Program-made: the position numbers and the translations under genes
In this document: positions 1-10,943 of the stretch, one piece after another
Position numbering within the stretch: position 1 is the stretch's first letter
Layout: the number at the start of each line of letters is the position of its first letter
Assembly (NCBI GenBank): GCA_030278955.1
Contig: JAOANR010000004.1
Coordinates: 21,708,976 to 21,772,975 of the forward strand
Direction of reading: 5' to 3'
DNA length: 64,000 nt
From: Hygrophila difformis
Taxonomy: Eukaryota; Streptophyta; Magnoliopsida; Lamiales; Acanthaceae
The notes under the pieces: generated by a model
Databases searched by the model: none
What the model was told of the DNA's origin: nothing
What the model saw: the letters and a program-made list of their open reading frames with translations, nothing else

Positions 1-1133
1 GGATTCGCTGGTAAGTTCCCTATACCCGGAACCAACGAACAGTCGAACAATTATTGACAAAACAAGGCTGCTTTCAGATCAATAAACCGGAGCTCAACAA
101 TAGGGGCAACACAATAATGGTACTCTCACTTCAGCAACAGTAAGTCAATAATATCAATATTAATTTCGGAAGCAGCCCGAAATACTCAACAAGGCAATTG
201 CCGAACTATGAATAACCATCTCAATGGTTGCATGCATGTTAGAGGGATTCAGAATGAACCTCACAATACCGGTATCCTGACTAAATCTCGGGTCTCACCC
301 GATCTCATTTAGATCAGGGGTCACTCTATATGGCATTTTTCAGCGCCTACTGAACACGGGCCGTCACACGGCAGTCAACCTCAAATCATGCTTGTTATCT
401 ATTAATCAATAGATAATTACCCTTTAAGGGCGCCCGCAGGCCAAAGAGTCAACAATAAGATGGATTACCTTACCAGGTTCAATAAAGATCAACAATGAAT
501 TGGTTTCACTCATAATATGCCATTAAACCCCTCGGCGGGATGGCTATAACCTATGTTGCCGTACTCAGGGCATATAGTCAAAGGGTTATTTATACAGCGA
601 ATTTCTACGTACATCAAAGGCAATCGGAACGAAGTCAAAAGAAATATGCGACGGAAACAAGTGCAACAGGAACAACAAGGCTAACAATTAAAACAATGAT
701 CAGTGTACGAACAAGCGATAACGGATATTGTAGGCCAATAGGAAACAATAAAAGTCTACTACTAGTAGGGCAAGAACGAAAATAATGCCAACTACTAAAG
801 CAGGAACAAAAATAAAGGCCTACTACTAAGGCAAAGACAACCTAAATAAATAGGGAAAGCGGAAAAAGGAAAGCTAAACAAAGACAACTAAATAAATAGG
901 GAAAGCGGATAAAGAAAGCGAATAAAAATAATAAAGACGGAAAGCATAGGAAACGTACTCTACTGCAAAATTTATACTAAGACCGACACCTAGCAGGTCC
1001 TTAGTGCCTCCTCGGCTACTACTCTGCTACAAAAACAAAATTATTAAAGTCCCTCTTTTAAAAGAAAGACCGGGGCAACGCGAAGGCATCACCCCACTAG
1101 GCCGGGGCGACGCAAAAGCATCACCCCATTATT

Positions 1134-1204
<71 letters not shown>
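1134..1204. repeat. (TAA)n microsatellite in the LTR
   Basis: About 23 TAA units lie in the 3' LTR. The matching array in the 5' LTR (9206-9250) has about 15, so the two copies have drifted in length since insertion. Confidence 0.95.
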
Positions 1205-1205
<1 letters not shown>

Positions 1206-1275
1206 TTAAACTGGCCAAGCTTACCTCTGTAAGCTCGGTTAGAATTTGGCATCATAAAGGCAAAGGGTAATAGAC

Positions 1276-1283
1276 TATTTATA
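1276..1283 (-). promoter_or_regulatory. TATA box of element A LTR (3' copy)
   Basis: The reverse complement reads TATAAATA in the context CTATAAATAG. The 5' LTR has the same box at 9321-9328. It is the best core-promoter candidate in this LTR. Confidence 0.6.
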
Positions 1284-1777
1284 GATGAGATCGGATGCGG
1301 CTTGAGGCAAAATGTTCGATGTGGGACAATAACCTAGTACTACTTCTTACCTATTCGATGTGGGAAAACTCCATTTGATCCAATGCAATTGTAATGAATA
1401 GCATAGCTTACGTCATGGCTATGTCCCTTACTTTACATTTGTTTTATAAAAAAAAAAAAAAATTAAACTTAAAAAGACTACGTATATGTATCCTTTTTCT
1501 TTCTTTCTATATATATATATATATTTTTTAACAAATTATAGTTTAATTTTAAACAAATTTAACTTTAATGATATTAATATAACATTAAAAGATAATATAC
1601 TGTTCTAATACTCATAATTATTATCAATAATCAAAATCAACTTTTCTAAAAACACAACACTATTTTTTTTTTAATAACCTTAAAAATAAAAGTAACCCAT
1701 CAAATATGATCTCAGATAATATAAATAATAATAATAATAAATGCGGGTAGAATAATAATAAAATTCGAGATGTTACA

Positions 1778-1793
1778 ATCTACCCCCCTTAAG
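1778..1793 (-). other. Polypurine tract of element A
   Basis: On the minus strand this reads CTTAAGGGGGGTAGAT directly against the LTR start, the expected plus-strand primer of a gypsy element. A second, similar tract lies at 1934-1949 next to the pol stop. Confidence 0.8.
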
Positions 1794-1956
1794 AAATGAC
1801 TTCGTCCTCGAAGTCAATATTCCGTGCTTTTAAAAGAAAGGCAAGTAGTTATAACAAGCCAAAGTAAAATTTGCCCAAAATTAGAGTCGTACCATACTAA
1901 GAGCAATGCGGTAAAGCTAGATGGGGTGTCACATCCTCCCCCACTTAAGATTTTAG

Positions 1957-4900
1957 TTATGCCCTCATAACTATGTCGTTTTCGGCGAAAAGTTCCGGAT
2001 ACTTTTGCCGCATCTCAACTTCTGTTTCCCACGTTTGCTCTTCAGTGCCATGATTTGACCAAATAACTCTAACTAGGCGTATGGTCCTATTTCTCGTCTT
2101 TCGTTCCTTTGTGTCGATGATCCGAAGTGGTTTCTCTTCATAAGTAAGATTTTCGTCTAAATTTATTGTTTCCGGCTGGAGAACATGTGCGGGATCGTGA
2201 ACGTACTTTCGCAGTGGTGAGATGTGGAATACATCATGTACCGCACTCAACGCTGGTGGTAGAGCAAGTTTATAGGCGAGACTACCTACACGCTCCAAAA
2301 TCTCATATGGCCCAATGAATCGTGGGCTCAATTTTCCCTTTTTTCCCAAAACGCATTACGCCGCGCATGGGAGAAATCTTCAACATCACTTTATCACCAA
2401 TTTGAAATTCAGCATCTTGTCGTTTGGGGTCCGCGTAGTGTTTTTGGCGATCTTGAGCTGCTTTCATTTTCTGTCTGATGAGCTCGATTGCCTTTACTGT
2501 TTCCTCCAACATATCGGGTCCTACTACCATTCCATCATCGTCCTTGCTCCAACATAGTGGGCTTCGACAACTTCGTCCATACAGAGCTTCAAATGGGGAC
2601 ATACCGATACTGGTATGGTAACTATTGTTATAAGATAATTCAATTAGAGGTAAATGAGTCTCCCAACTACCTTTGAACTCCAGTGCGCAGGCTCTGAGCA
2701 TATCTTCCAAAGTTTGGATGGTCCGTTCTGTTTGACCATCTGTCATTGGGTGGAAGGCAGTACTCATCTTTGTACCTAATGCTGTTTGTAGTTTCTGCCA
2801 AAAGTTGGAGATGAATCGACTATCGCGATCCGACACTATGTCGTGTGGAATTCCATGTCTTCGAACAACATTGTCAATGTAGGCTCTAGCCATCTGATCC
2901 ATTGACCATGTGTTCTTCATGGGAATAAAGATAGCAGTTTTAGTCAAACGGTCGACTATCACCCATATTTTGTCATACCCCGTGGGGTCGTGGGTAACCC
3001 AGAGACAAAATCCATAGATATACTATCCCACTTCCATATGGGTATCTCTAGGGGTTGTACCAATCCGAGTGGTTTCTTTCTTTCAGCTTTGACCTTCTGG
3101 CAAGTCAAGCACCTTGCCACAAATTCGGCTACTTCACGCTTCATTCTCGGCCACCAAAATGTTTTCTTTAAGTCCTTGTACAACTTATCTCCTCCAGGAT
3201 GCACTGAATAAGGTGTATCATGTCCTTCTTCCATTATCCTCTTCTTTAAATCCTCACACTTCTGCGGGATACACCATCTTCCTTTGTATCTAATACTTCC
3301 ATCGTCATGGACCTTAAATTCAATGGCTTTTCCTTCATTTATCTTCTGCTTGATACGGTCCAGCTTGATGTCTCCAGGTTGGTTTTCGCGTATTTTATCG
3401 AACCAAGTAGGTTGGACTGTCATAGCGCTCAATACAGTGTGGACAGTACCCTGGTGGACAAGTTCGATGTCTAAACGCATCAAGTCCATGTAAAGCTCTG
3501 GTGGCACAATCCTTGCACTCATTAGGTGCGTCGCCTTTCGACTTAAAGCATCTGCAACTACATTCGCCTTCCCTTCATGATAGGCGATGTCGAGGTCGTA
3601 ATCCTTAATCAATTCGAGCCATCTTCTTTGGCGCATATTCAACTCCTTCTGAGTGAATATATACTTTAAACTCTTATGATCCGTGAAGATCTTGCAAGTT
3701 CGTCCATATAAGTAATGGCGCCAAATCTTCAATGCAAAAACGACCGCAGCTAACTCGAGGTCATGCGTTGGGCAATTTTCCTCATGAGGTCGCAACTGCC
3801 TTGATGCGTATGAAATGACTTTGCCTTGTTGCATTTAAACGCAACCCAAGCCACTCTTCGAGGCATCAGTATATATCTCGAAGTTATCTCCCTCCGTAGG
3901 TAAAGTCAGAACTGGTGCAGTTGTTAACCTTTGTTTCAGCTCATGAAATGCAGTCTCGCATTCGGGAGTCCAATCATACTTCAATCCCTTCTTCAACATC
4001 TGTTTCAATGGCCTTGCAATCTTCGAGAAATCTTTAACGAAACGTCTGTAATAGCCAGCTAGGCCAAGAAAGCTTTGTATCTCCGTTTGATTAGTTGGCC
4101 TTGGCCATTCAGATACTGCAGAAATCTTTAGAGGATCTACCGCTACTCCTTCAGCTGACACCACATGCCCTAAAAAGGCTACTTTATCTAGCCAAAACTC
4201 GCATTTGGAGAGTTTGGCATAGAGTTGGTGCTCTCTTAATATTTGCAAGACTTCTCGTAGGTGTCGTGCATGTTCATCCTCGTCCTTTGAGTAGACTAGT
4301 ATGTCGTCTATAAACACAACGACACACGTATCCAATAGTTTCTTAAAAACATTATTCATGAGGCCCATAAACACTGCAGGTGCGTTTGTCAACCCGAAAG
4401 ACATCACTGTAAACTCATAATGTCCATAACAGGTTCGAAACGCGGTCTTTGGTATATCCTTCTCAGCAACCCTTAACTGGTGATATCCAGATCGAAGATC
4501 TATTTTTGAAAACACTTTTGCGCCTCGAAGTTGATCAAACAAATCTTCTATCCTTGGCAAAGGATATTTGTTCTTGATAGTCACTTGATTTAGACCTCTA
4601 TAATCGATACATAACCTCAATCCGCCATCTTTCTTCTTGACGAAGATAACTGGTGCACCCCACGGAGATGTACTGGGGCGGATGTAGCCCTTCTTAAGCA
4701 TGTCTTCTAACTGCTCCTTTAGCTCTTTCATCTCAGCTGGGGCCATACGATAAGGAGCTTTAGAAATGGGCTCTGTTCCAGGCACTAAATCAATGGTAAA
4801 TTCTACTTCCCGAGCTGGGGGTAAGCCAGGAATCTCATCTGGAAAAACATCTTGATATTCCCTTACTATCGGTATTGTATCAATCTCTTTTTCTTCCACT

Positions 4901-5412
4901 TGCATGTTATGTATATAACATGCATACAGTGGGTAACCTTTCTTCAATAGAGTCCTTAATTGTAGAGATGATACTATTCTTATGCACGGCTTCGTTGGTT
5001 GTGCATAATAGAATACCTTATCGCCTTTTGGACTCTGTGTGACTTTCTGTTTCTGGCACTCAATTTTCGCTTTATATAGTGCCAACCAATTCATTCCCAG
5101 AATTACATCGAAATCCGATAAAGGAAATTCAGTTAAGTTAGATGGGAACTCAATGTTATTAATCAACAAAGGGACCTGAGAGTACTGTTTAGAGCAAGGG
5201 ACTATTCCCCCAGATCGTAGAGAGATTCCAAACGAAATTGTACTAGGTTCAGAGAGTCCTAGTTGGGATACTATGTTCGAGGATATAAAAGAACAACTAG
5301 CTCCTGAATCAAATAATGCCTTAATAGGAGTGCTGGAAATTGTAAGCGTACCAGTCATCACGTTTCCATGCTCAAGCACATCGGCTTGGTTTAGCACATT
5401 AAGTCGTCCCAC
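1957..5412 (-). pseudogene. Element A pol: protease-RT-RNase H-integrase, broken
   Basis: This encodes the polymerase polyprotein of a chromovirus. Reading in the minus direction I see the protease site DSGAS, the RT core ending in FIDDILVYS, an RNase H whose aspartate motif is DASKSGLG, the integrase zinc finger (CX2C near LTCQKV), the integrase core (MDFVSG, then SDRDSRF, then GQTERTIQ) and a C-terminal chromodomain-like region. Three breaks are visible: a TAA codon just before 3834 where relatives have leucine, a one-base loss near 2968 ahead of the [10 protein letters not shown] segment, and a one-base gain in an A-run near 2340. The copy cannot make a full polyprotein. The protein is closest in layout to element C at 61593-64000. 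Confidence 0.9.
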
Positions 5413-6740
5413 TGGCTGTTGTGGCGGCTGTGTAGGGTTGTTACGGTTCCCATTACGTCCAACTCCTGTATCTCGTATATTCTGCCTCTGGATTCCATTT
5501 CCACGATCATTCCTGGGGCGATCTCCCCTGTTATTGCCTTGATTAACTTCCAGATCATCTTTTTTTGTAATCCTGTCAAGACGAGTAAAGCAAGTGACTC
5601 GTTGATGACCTTCCCGACCACATCTATAGCAGGAATTTCTTCCAGGGCATGCTTGGCATAAATGGCGTCTTTGGCATTTGGGGCATGGAGAAGGAAGTGG
5701 CTCATTCCTGCTAACAGGTGGACGAGTGTCGATGCCACGATCATTTCTCCTACCATCTCGATCTCTTCCTCGGTTTCTGTTGTCGTCCCTTCGACCAAAA
5801 TATCCTCGTTTATTCTGGTTAGACTCTTGTTGCTGGCTTCTACTCCACTAAACTTTCTCTTTTGCTGCAGAATTCGAGACATAGTGACTGCTCGATCATA
5901 GACCTTTTGAAGGCTTGTAAACTGTTTCCCTCCAAATGCTTCACGGATTGAAAAATTCAATCCTAGCTCAAACCTCTGAGCTCTCGCTTCGTCAGTGGAA
6001 GCCAAGTCAGGTGCAAACCTCAACAATTCTAAGAATTTTGCATGATACTCTTGCACGCTCAAGTTCCCTTGTCGCAAAGTCATGAATTCTTCATATTTGG
6101 CTTGCTTCACACTTGAAGGATAGAATCGATTCCTTAAGTCGGCCACGAACTGTTCCCAGTAGTATGTATCTCTCTCATTGTCTATTAATTCCTCATGGGT
6201 CCGCCACCATGCATCAGCTTCACCTCTCAGATAGTATGAGGCAATATGGACATCTTGTTTCTCAGGACATTGTATAGCATTCAAAAGTTTCTCGAATGTC
6301 CTAACCCTGTCATCTAGTCGTGCTGGATCCTCCTGTCCCTCATATATAGGTGGATTGTAATGTGCCACTAAGCTCAAATAATTGGTAGGTTGGGTGGGTT
6401 GAGGAGTGGCCTGATTCTGGACGGCAGCTCCCAAAGTAGCCAACAGTTGTTGCATCATTGCCATGGGGTCTGCCTGTGGAGGGGGTGCCACATTGTCTCC
6501 TTCTGGTGGGACTTGGTCGGGCTGTCCTTGGGCCTGATTGACGTTTTCGTTAAGTCCGTTTGGATTCTCAAGAGGTTGGGCATCCATCGGAAGCTCAGCT
6601 GGAGGCAGAGGTGGTTGATCGTTTATGTGGTTCCTCCTATTTTCTTCAGTTGGGACCACCGGTCGCCTCTGTCTGTAATTTCTGGTGTTTCTAGATATTG
6701 AGTCATCGGGGACGGGGTAAATCCTATCACCGCGTACCAT
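5391..6740 (-). pseudogene. Element A gag, frameshifted near 5815
   Basis: This is the structural protein of the element. I start at 6740 (MVRGDRIYP), since the open frame further upstream has no coding character. The capsid-like retrotransposon gag region covers about residues 130-290, with the typical stretch YYLRGEADAWWRTHEEL. Near 5815 the frame shifts. After that point the zinc knuckle [14 protein letters not shown] is found only in the frame that continues into protease, so the last ~140 residues of the open gag frame are not genuine gag sequence. A one-base indel is the simplest reading; a programmed shift is possible but I see no slippery-site evidence. Confidence 0.85.
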
Positions 6741-6820
6741 TCTGCGGAGAATAACGATTAGTACTAACTTCTTAGGTGAGTTAAAGGCAAAAAGATATAA
6801 GAACAAAGTCCTGGGCCCGA

Positions 6821-6854
6821 AGGCTGCCTACGTACCCTTTTTAGGGGGATCAAG
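6821..6854 (-). other. Conserved TACGTAGGCAGC motif, element A leader
   Basis: The minus strand reads a CTTGATCC-type half, a short A-rich gap, then GGGTACGTAGGCAGCC. CCC and GGG halves can pair. It lies about 80 bp before the gag start. Related copies are at 17376-17412, 50646-50677 and 61484-61516. Confidence 0.6.
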
Positions 6855-6987
6855 GACTAATGTAGTTCTGATTTATATACAAAAGTCACCTAGATCTATA
6901 TAAGTTTAGCAAAATAGTGGCCAGATACAAGCAAAATATGGCCTATGGCAAAACTATACAGGAGTGTCAAAACATCTAGTAGTCGAG

Positions 6988-7488
6988 CTAAACACTGTGC
7001 GGAGTAGGGCCAACCAGGACGCAGATCGGAGAGCCTGGGGGCGTAGGTGTGCGCGCTGAACCAACACTCTCATCCGGGTCCTCCTCTCCTGGATCCTCAG
7101 GGTCTTCCTCGTGATGAGTGGGGCTCCCACTGTGATGTCGCTCTGGCTGGGGCTGAGGGCCGCAATGAGGGGGCCAGTCTCGTCGCGCTGAAGGTCGGAC
7201 GGCTGCCAACGGGGCTGCAATCACAGGTGGGGGCGGTATAGCTGGAGCAACGGGTCTCGCCGGCGTACTTGGTCCTGCCATATGCCTATCGTAGGGTAGC
7301 TGGCCATGTAGCGCAGTATAAAGTTGATGCTCGGTATCAACCCGTCGGAACCTCTCCCGCCGCGCTTCTTCTTCAGCCCTACGCAGTCTGTCCCTCAATT
7401 CTTGAACTTCATACCTTAAGTCCGCGTTCTCAGATATCAGTGTAGTCAGTGCAGCGACCGTCCGGTGCGGATCGTTTGGAGAAGTCAT
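6988..7488 (-). CDS. Leader ORF of element A: coiled-coil, proline-rich 166-aa protein
   Basis: An intact ORF between the primer-binding site and gag, starting with ATG at 7488. Residues about 10-60 form a heptad-rich helix (LISENADLRYEVQELRDRL and onward, many Glu/Arg), likely a coiled coil. The rest is proline-rich then acidic, with HHEEDPEDPGEEDPDES-type sequence and no domain I recognise. A similar reading frame, also coiled-coil and broken by a stop, sits in the same place in element F (54274-54660), so this is a shared module of the lineage rather than chance. Its function is unknown to me. Confidence 0.65.
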   Translation of the reverse strand: MTSPNDPHRTVAALTTLISENADLRYEVQELRDRLRRAEEEARRERFRRVDTEHQLYTALHGQLPYDRHMAGPSTPARPVAPAIPPPPVIAAPLAAVRPSARRDWPPHCGPQPQPERHHSGSPTHHEEDPEDPGEEDPDESVGSARTPTPPGSPICVLVGPTPHSV

Positions 7489-7670
7489 TTCTACAATAGT
7501 TAAATACTAAGTATAGAGCTACTTGCCTAGATAGAAATACTTATGTGTCCCCAAATGACCCCAGTGTCATGCATTGCAATGTAATGCAAAATTTGAAAGG
7601 GTAAAATCCCTAAGAAGATGTCGTAAGTTAAATATACTTTTATAGAAAATATTCTGAAAAGTAATTGGAC

Positions 7671-7682
7671 GCTCTGATACCA
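7671..7682 (-). other. Primer-binding site, element A (initiator tRNA-Met)
   Basis: The reverse complement is TGGTATCAGAGC, matching the 3' end of plant initiator methionine tRNA. It lies three bases inside the 5' LTR, which fixes the LTR border at 7686. Confidence 0.9.
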
Positions 7683-8285
7683 CTCTGTAACACCCCGGTT
7701 TTTCCGACTCGCGAGTGTTACCGCCACACCTCCTGAATAAGACTCGATCTGACACATCGGCTTATTTAGGAGATGCTAAGGCTAGAATCAAATATCTATT
7801 TTCAAACAACCACGCTTAAACATAAAAGATATAATATTTCATATAACCGAAGATCGTTTCTCAAAACAACTTACAAAGAGGAACAACAACTAACTTTAAT
7901 ATTATACATGTGATAGCAAAATCATAATACAACAGTAACAAAAAGTCTGACATCTTAAAACTAATGAAAGTGCTTTATGCAGAAAACATGTAGGTGTAGT
8001 GCTCCCTTCCCTTGTCAGTCTTTAGTCTTACTCTGGAAGGAAAAAAAATAAAGAAGAAAGATTATCAGCGACGGATTCGCTGGTAAGTTCCCTATACCCG
8101 GAACCAACGAACAGTCGAACAATTATTAACAAAATAAGGCTGCTTTCAGATCAATAAACCGGAGCTCAACAATAGGGGCAACACAATAATGGTACTCTCA
8201 CTTCAGCAACAGTAAGTCAATAATATCAATATTAATTTCGGAAGCAGCCCGAAATACTCAACAAGGCAATTACCGAACTATGAAT

Positions 8286-8507
8286 AACCATCTCAATGGT
8301 TGCATGCATGTTAGAGGGATTCAGAATGAACCTCACAATACCGGTATCCTGACTAAATCTCGGGTCTCACCCGATCTCATTTAGATCAGGGGTCACTCTA
8401 TATGGCATTTTCCAGGGCCTACTGAACACGGGCCGTCACACGGCAGTCAACCTCAAATCATGCTTGTTATCTATTAATCAATAGATAATTACCCTTTAAG
8501 GGCGCCC
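8286..8507. other. Hairpin cluster in element A LTR
   Basis: At least five inverted repeats lie in 220 bp: AACCAT/ATGGTT (8286-8301), an outer 11-bp arm 8348-8358 pairing with 8379-8390 around TCGGGT/ACCCGA (8360-8374), GCCGT/ACGGC (8432-8444), TTATCTATT/AATAGATAA (8467-8488), and palindromes to 8507. The 3' LTR repeats the cluster from 214. It lies 600-820 bp from the 3' end of the LTR. Confidence 0.75.
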
Positions 8508-9205
8508 GCAGGCCAAAGAGTCAACAATAAGATGGATTACCTTACCAGGTTCAATAAAGATCAACAATGAATTGGTTTCACTCATAATATGCCATTAAAC
8601 CCCTCGGCGGGATGGCTATAACCTATGTTGCCGTACTTAGGGCATATAGTCAAAGGGTTATTTATACAGCGAATTTCTACGTACATCAAAGGCAATCGGA
8701 ACGAAGTCAAAAGAAATATGCGACGGAAACAAGTGCAACAGGAACAACAAGGCTAACAATTAAAACAATGATCAGTGTACGAACAAGCGATAACGGATAT
8801 TGTAGGCCAATAGGAAACAATAAAAGTCTACTACTAGTAGGGCAAGAACGAAAATAATGCCAACTACTAAAGCAGGAACAAAAATAAAGGCCTACTACTA
8901 AGGCAAAGACAACCTAAATAAATAGGGAAAGCGGAAAAAGGAAAGCCAAACAAAGACAACTAAATAAATAGGGAAAGCGGATAAAGAAAGCGAATAAAAA
9001 TAATAAAGACGGAAAGCATAGGAAACTTACTCTACTGCAAAATTTATACTAAGACCGACACCTAGCAGGTCCTTAGTGCCTCCTCGGCTACTACTCTGCT
9101 ACAAAAACAAAATTATTAAAGTCCCTCTTTTAAAAGAAAGACCGGGGCAACGCGAAGGCATCACCCCACTAGGCCGGGGCGACGCAAAAGCATCACCCCA
9201 TTATT

Positions 9206-9250
<45 letters not shown>

Positions 9251-9320
9251 TTAAACTGGCCAAGCTTACCTCTGTAAGCTCGGTTAGAATTTGGCATCAT
9301 AAAGGCAAAGGGTAATAGAC

Positions 9321-9328
9321 TATTTATA
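9321..9328 (-). promoter_or_regulatory. TATA box of element A 5' LTR
   Basis: The minus strand reads TATAAATA in the context CTATAAATAG, identical to the box in the 3' LTR. Confidence 0.6.
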
Positions 9329-9818
9329 GATGAGATCGGATGCGGCTTGAGGCAAAATGTTCGATGTGGGACAATAACCTAGTACTACTTCTTACCTATT
9401 CGATGTGGGAAAACTCCATTTGATCCAATGCAATTGTAATGAATAGCATAGCTTACGTCATGGCTATGTCCCTTACTTTACATTTGTTTTATAAAAAAAA
9501 AAATTAAACTTAAAAAGACTACGTACATGTATCCTTTTTCTTTCTTTCTATATATATATATATATATTAACAAATTATAGTTTAATTTTAAACAAATTTA
9601 ACTTTAATGATATTAATATAACATTAAAAGATAATATACTGTTCTAATACTCATAATTATTATCAATAATCAAAATCAACTTTTCTAAAAACACAACACT
9701 ATCTTTTTTTTTTAATAACCTTAAAAATAAAAGTAACCCATCAAATATGATCTCAGATAATATAAATAATAATAATAATAAATGCGGGTAGAATAATAAT
9801 AAAATTCGAGATGTTACA

Positions 9819-10666
9819 ACACTGATCTAGCAGCTCTCGAAATACATTGTTCATGAGGTTCATGAACATTGCTGGAGCATTTGTTAACCCAAAGGATAAC
9901 ACTGTGAATTCGTAGTGGCCATATCGAGTTTGAAACGCCGTCTTTGGGATATCTTTCTCGACAATTCTCAACTGGTGATACCCAGATCGTAAGTCGATCT
10001 TCGAGAATACTGAAGCTCCCTTCAGTTCATCAAATAGATCCTCAATTCTCGGCAGTGGGTATTTATTCTTGATAGTCACTTGGTTCAACCCTCGATAGTC
10101 TATGCAAAGACGTAATCCTCCGTCTTTCTTCTTAACAAATAAAACCGGTGCTCCCAGGGGGAAGTACTCGGCCTTATGTACCCTTTTCCTAACAGCTCCT
10201 CGAGTTGGTCCTTTAACTCCTTCATTTCCAATTGCGTCATCCGGTACGGAGCTTTTGAGACAGGCTCTGTGCCCGGGATGAGATCTATGGTGAACTCAAG
10301 ATCTCTCTCAGGTGGCATTCCCGGGATGTCTTCAGGAAATACATCCGGGTATTCTCTTACCACTGCTATGCTGTCAACCTTGTTCTCTTCCGCCTCAAGG
10401 TTGTGCACGTAGCACGCATATAGCTCATACCCCTTACGCATCAAGTTACTTAGTTTGAGTGCACTAACGATTTTGTTGCTCTTCTTAGGGGGCTGAGAGT
10501 AAAAGATAACTCTCTTTCCCATACTTTTTGACAAGGTGATCTTTTGCTTTTGGCATTCGATCACCGCTTTATACTGGGATAACCAATCTATCCCCAGTAT
10601 GATGTCAAAGTCTCTTAAGTTAAATTCTACTAAGTTCGCGAAGAATTCTAAGATGAAATTCGCCAA
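9819..10666 (-). pseudogene. Element B protease-RT fragment
   Basis: Minus-strand reading gives the end of the protease (ILGIDWLSQYKA), the linker with EYPDVFPEDIPGMPP, then RT motifs [22 protein letters not shown] and [12 protein letters not shown], and stops at FRELLDQC where element A is inserted, just before the FIDD active-site strand. One G is missing near 10160, shifting the frame between the PSTSPW motif and the next beta strand. The protease DSG site and all of gag are absent. Confidence 0.88.
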
Positions 10667-10725
10667 GATTCTAAGTTGAAATTCGCCAAGATTCTAAGTT
10701 GAAATTGACCAAGATTCTAAGTTCT
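10644..10725. repeat. 23-bp tandem repeat at the element B deletion junction
   Basis: A unit of the form ATTCTAAGTTGAAATTCGCC recurs about three and a half times between the protease fragment and the leader. It marks the place where gag was lost. Confidence 0.7.
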
Positions 10726-10930
10726 CTACATAAAAGAGATGCAATATGCAAATGCAAATGATGATTTCCCCCCCAAAAATAATTCATGCACTATATATAT
10801 ATTTTTCCATGGATTTTAAAATAAAAATTTTTCCATGGAAATAATACTTTAAAATTTAAAATAATGGTCAAAATATTAATAGTAGTTTAAAAATAATAAT
10901 GGTTTAAAAATAATAGTTTAAAAATAGCAT

Positions 10931-10943
10931 GGCTCTGATACCA
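10931..10943 (-). other. Primer-binding site, element B (initiator tRNA-Met)
   Basis: The reverse complement is TGGTATCAGAGCC, next to the LTR start at 10947. Confidence 0.9.

Larger units (their letters stand above)
1..1777 (-). repeat. 3' LTR of element A (clipped by the window edge)
   Basis: This matches 8073-9818 nearly base for base, so about 387 bp of the LTR lie left of the window. It ends in TGTTACA at 1771-1777 followed at once by the purine tract, which marks the 3' LTR of a minus-strand element. It contains a TAA microsatellite (1134-1204), a minus-strand TATA box (1276-1283) and a cluster of hairpins (214-416). Confidence 0.93.
1..9818 (-). mobile_element. Tekay/Del-type Ty3-gypsy element A, left end clipped
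   Basis: An LTR retrotransposon in minus orientation. On the plus strand the order is 3' LTR, purine tract, integrase with chromodomain, RNase H, reverse transcriptase, protease, gag, a leader ORF, primer-binding site and 5' LTR. Domain order and the C-terminal chromodomain-like stretch point to the chromoviral Tekay/Del lineage. The two LTRs differ at roughly ten single bases over 1.75 kb that I can see, plus microsatellite and poly-A length, so insertion was recent, yet gag-pol carries several breaks. The right end sits inside the reverse transcriptase of another chromovirus (element B). The left target duplication lies outside the window. Confidence 0.93.
7686..9818 (-). repeat. 5' LTR of element A (2133 bp)
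   Basis: The plus-strand ends are TGTAACACCCC and TGTTACA. This is the complete LTR copy, with TATA box 9321-9328, microsatellite 9206-9250 and hairpin cluster 8286-8507. The base after it, 9819, is already element B reverse transcriptase, so the right insertion junction is exact. Confidence 0.93.

Noticed and set aside
540..785. Small plus-strand ORF, repeated at 8612-8857
   Set aside because: It lies inside the element A LTR and is copied with it; no protein character.
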